Assembly: GCA_963691655.1 (NCBI GenBank)
Contig: CAVNUY010000017.1
Location: 62,001-126,000 of the forward strand
Direction: 5' to 3'
Source: Toxonevra muliebris
Lineage: Eukaryota > Arthropoda > Insecta > Diptera > Pallopteridae
Length of the DNA: 64,000 nucleotides
Below are positions 61,678-64,000 of this stretch, piece after piece. The translations under genes and the position numbers were made by a program. The first letter of the stretch is position 1, and every line of letters begins with the position of its first letter. The notes under the pieces are model-generated. The model was not told the DNA's origin. It saw only the letters and a program-made list of their open reading frames with translations, and ran no database searches.

Positions 61678-61699
61678 GTTTACATAAGCCATTTCTTTC

Positions 61700-62600
61700 G
61701 AAAAAAATTCCAAAATGTTGAAAAAACTAAGAAAGGAAAAGCACCGGGCTTAGATCGGGTGTCATACGACTTCTTTATGAACTCTGACATTCAATTTCTG
61801 GACGAACCAGCGTAATTCTATACCAGATTATATAACAGTGGAGAAGCAGATGAATCCTTTGAGAGCAGCATAATATTTCCACTATTTAAAAAAGGTGACA
61901 GAAATGTAGTATCTATTTTTAGGGATATCTCCTTTATGAATTGGATTGCAAAGATTTTAATGGGCATTTTAAATGAGTGACTTTCAAACTGGGCAGAGAA
62001 TAATAATATAATTACGGAATATTAGGCAGGGTTTAAAAAAACATTCAACGACTGATAACATATATAACTTGACAACAATGAACTATTGAACATATGAACA
62101 TTAAATTTAAAGAAAAAATGAAGTTTATGCTTTTTGTGGACTTTAAAGTGGTCTTTGACACAGCGCCTGGACAGCTTTTAATATGAAAATTGCATAAGGT
62201 GCAAATTTCGACGAAAATGGTAAATTTCATAGACAATATCTACAAAAACACTAACTCAGTATTATGGACTGGTGAATCCTTGTCGTTCACTGTATTTAAA
62301 CGACCTGCATAACAGTTTAGAAGGAGCAATTTGTATTAACGAGTTAAATATTCGACTACTTTTATATGCGGTTGACATTGTGGTACTTTCGGATGATATT
62401 GACGTGCTAATGATACGGAATCTTGCACCTCTCTAAGTCAGCTATAATGGTGTTTAGGCGAGGAGGAAAGTTGTCAGAAAGAGAAAAAAGGAAATTTAAA
62501 GGGGAATTTATACCAATCACAGCAGTGAAGGCCAGATGCAATCTAATATACCTAGGAGGTCACAGTAATTTAAATTGTACTCTTTAACTTAAATGAGGTT
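61700..62600 (+). pseudogene. Reverse transcriptase fragment of a non-LTR element
   Basis: KAPGLDRVSYDFF (near 61738), IIFPLFKKGDRN (near 61872) and FMLFVDFKVVFDT (near 62130) are ordered RT motifs. A VDIVVLSDD segment (near 62370) is where the YADD motif should be, here reading AVDI. Stops and shifts occur throughout. It is old and not functional. Confidence 0.65.
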
Positions 62601-64000
62601 GAAGGTAATGCCAACAGATTTATACTTTGATTCAAGTATTTTCGTAGGTTAAATCCTTCCCAACAACTGTACATTCTTAAAACAAGAATATTAAGTGTAA
62701 AAATCGTTTAAAAATAAACTATTTGGTTTAAGAAAGAAGATTGTTAAGCCATTAAGAATTAAATTGTTGGCCCAAAAACCCGAATTGTTAAAGCAAAAAG
62801 ATATTGTTGTTGATATTTGAGAATTTAATTCTTAATCCAAGAATTTTAGTTCTTGTTAATCCTGTCAAAAATTGTTGTTGTAAATATCCCCCGAACATTG
62901 CTAAATAAAAAATATTAAGTTTATTTTAAATTTTTATTTTATTGCCATACATAAGTAGATATGTACTCAATAAATTACTACAAAAATTAAGGACATTTTT
63001 AGAGTTATATAGATACTTGTTATATAAACTGAATTTACATAAATATTGGTAATGTGAAGGAGTTTTATGTTCGCATTTCAGATGATGGAGTATGTTTTTT
63101 GGAATTTTTACATAGCTCATCAGAACAGATTTTATAAATATATTCTTGCAAAAATATTTACCCATATATTTTTTTGCGAATATTCGAAGTTAAACACAAA
63201 GGAAATTGTTATTACTAAATCAATGGCTTGTAAAAGACTTCGAACATTGTATCGAATACCTTCCATATAAATATAAAACTCCTTAAGATTATGCACAGTT
63301 TTCTTTATTATTGATGTGTAAACATTTTAGCTCACGGTATGGGCTGTAACGTCCAGTTCCCCTCTCGCTCGCACTACTGCGCGACATGACTGTGCTACTC
63401 TAAACAACAAAGAGAAGAGAGAAGAGAGGGAGAAATTAAAATACGAGCGGAGTTTGTTTGTTTATGTTTCGATCAATTTACTCACACATATATGTACATA
63501 CGAAAACAAAATGTGTGTGTACATTTATTCGTGACAGAATTATTTGTTGGTGTTCAACGTATGGAGATCGACCATACCATACAAGCAGAGAAGTCGCCGT
63601 AGCAAACACAGGCGTTTGATAGGTTTTGCATTCGGTTAGTTAGATTGGATTAAAATTAAATATTTTTTTGTTGGAGAAAAGCTTAGTTCTCAAATTGATT
63701 TCCAATGTTTTTCTCAATTTAAGTTCAAACATTTTTGCTCCTTGTTGGCTTTCTACTTGACATCAAGTTGAGAATCAACATTTTTTTCAATGTTTGAGAA
63801 ATATTATAATTCTCAATTAGATATCAAACGCTTTTCTCCACTTGAAACCAAACATTTTTTCCAACGCTTGATATTAACTTGAATACGATTTGAGTTAAAT
63901 GTGAGATATTATTTACAATATTTTATAAGTATACTCATATACGTATGGCAATACTGTTGATTTCTCACAGATTCTCACAGAAATTTAATTTGTGGAAAAC
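62601..64000. other. AT-rich, no gene seen
   Basis: Short frames only. Around 63690-63890 a TTCTCAATTTGA-like and TCAAACATTTTT-like wording recurs several times in both orientations, suggesting a decayed internal repeat. Confidence 0.45.

Overview
The window is a repeat-rich stretch of an insect nuclear genome, most likely a higher fly (Diptera, Brachycera). The evidence is a split PDZRN3/4-like gene with polyglutamine-rich exons and short GT-AG introns, a broken CYP12-type mitochondrial cytochrome P450, a copy of the fly transcription factor gene ovo/shavenbaby, and several fly-typical transposon classes (LOA-like, CR1/Jockey-like, BEL/Pao, hAT, PIF/Harbinger). No bacterial operon, rRNA gene or CRISPR array is seen. 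The species cannot be named from the sequence alone.

Layout. 1-1.9 kb: a BEL gag fragment running off the left edge and a 102-bp tandem repeat. 1.9-5.5 kb: a 5'-truncated LOA-like element with open ORF2. 5.5-7.3 kb: a decayed CR1/Jockey-like element. 7.3-10.5 kb: no genes; a possible SINE, a Helitron-like end and a perfect 39-bp palindrome. 10.5-13.3 kb: a decayed Jockey-like element (minus strand). 13.7-17.2 kb: a complete non-autonomous hAT with 8-bp target duplications, nested in a second inverted-repeat element, followed by a short BEL-type LTR element. 17.6-19.1 kb: CYP12 pseudogene. 19.3-24.9 kb: a full-length LOA-like element with a 12-bp target duplication. 25.4-31.1 kb: a BEL leader copy followed by a nearly intact CR1-group element (minus). 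31.1-48.6 kb: two BEL/Pao copies, each preceded by the same hAT end plus a 668-bp block. 48.7-51.6 kb: Harbinger, hAT and LOA remnants. 51.7-55.6 kb: six 3' exons of the PDZRN3/4-like gene (minus). 56-64 kb: hAT arms, two fold-back structures (one with a 33-bp minisatellite), and an RT fragment.

The most unusual object is at 33453-37835. A copy of ovo, with the whole C-terminal half including four zinc fingers in one frame, lies between two about 411-bp BEL-like LTRs that face each other in inverted orientation. The unit is bounded by a perfect 5-bp duplication (GATAT). The empty site is present in a second copy of the same BEL leader in this window (near 25941-25960). It therefore integrated as one unit. 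The LTR arms differ by only about six substitutions and one indel, so the insertion looks recent. The right-hand LTR is in sense orientation to ovo. This looks like retroelement-mediated capture and mobilisation of a developmental regulator.

Only the PDZRN3/4-like gene looks like a resident host gene; the P450 is dead and nearly everything else is mobile DNA in nested layers. Base positions of repeat edges were read by eye and may be off by a few bases.
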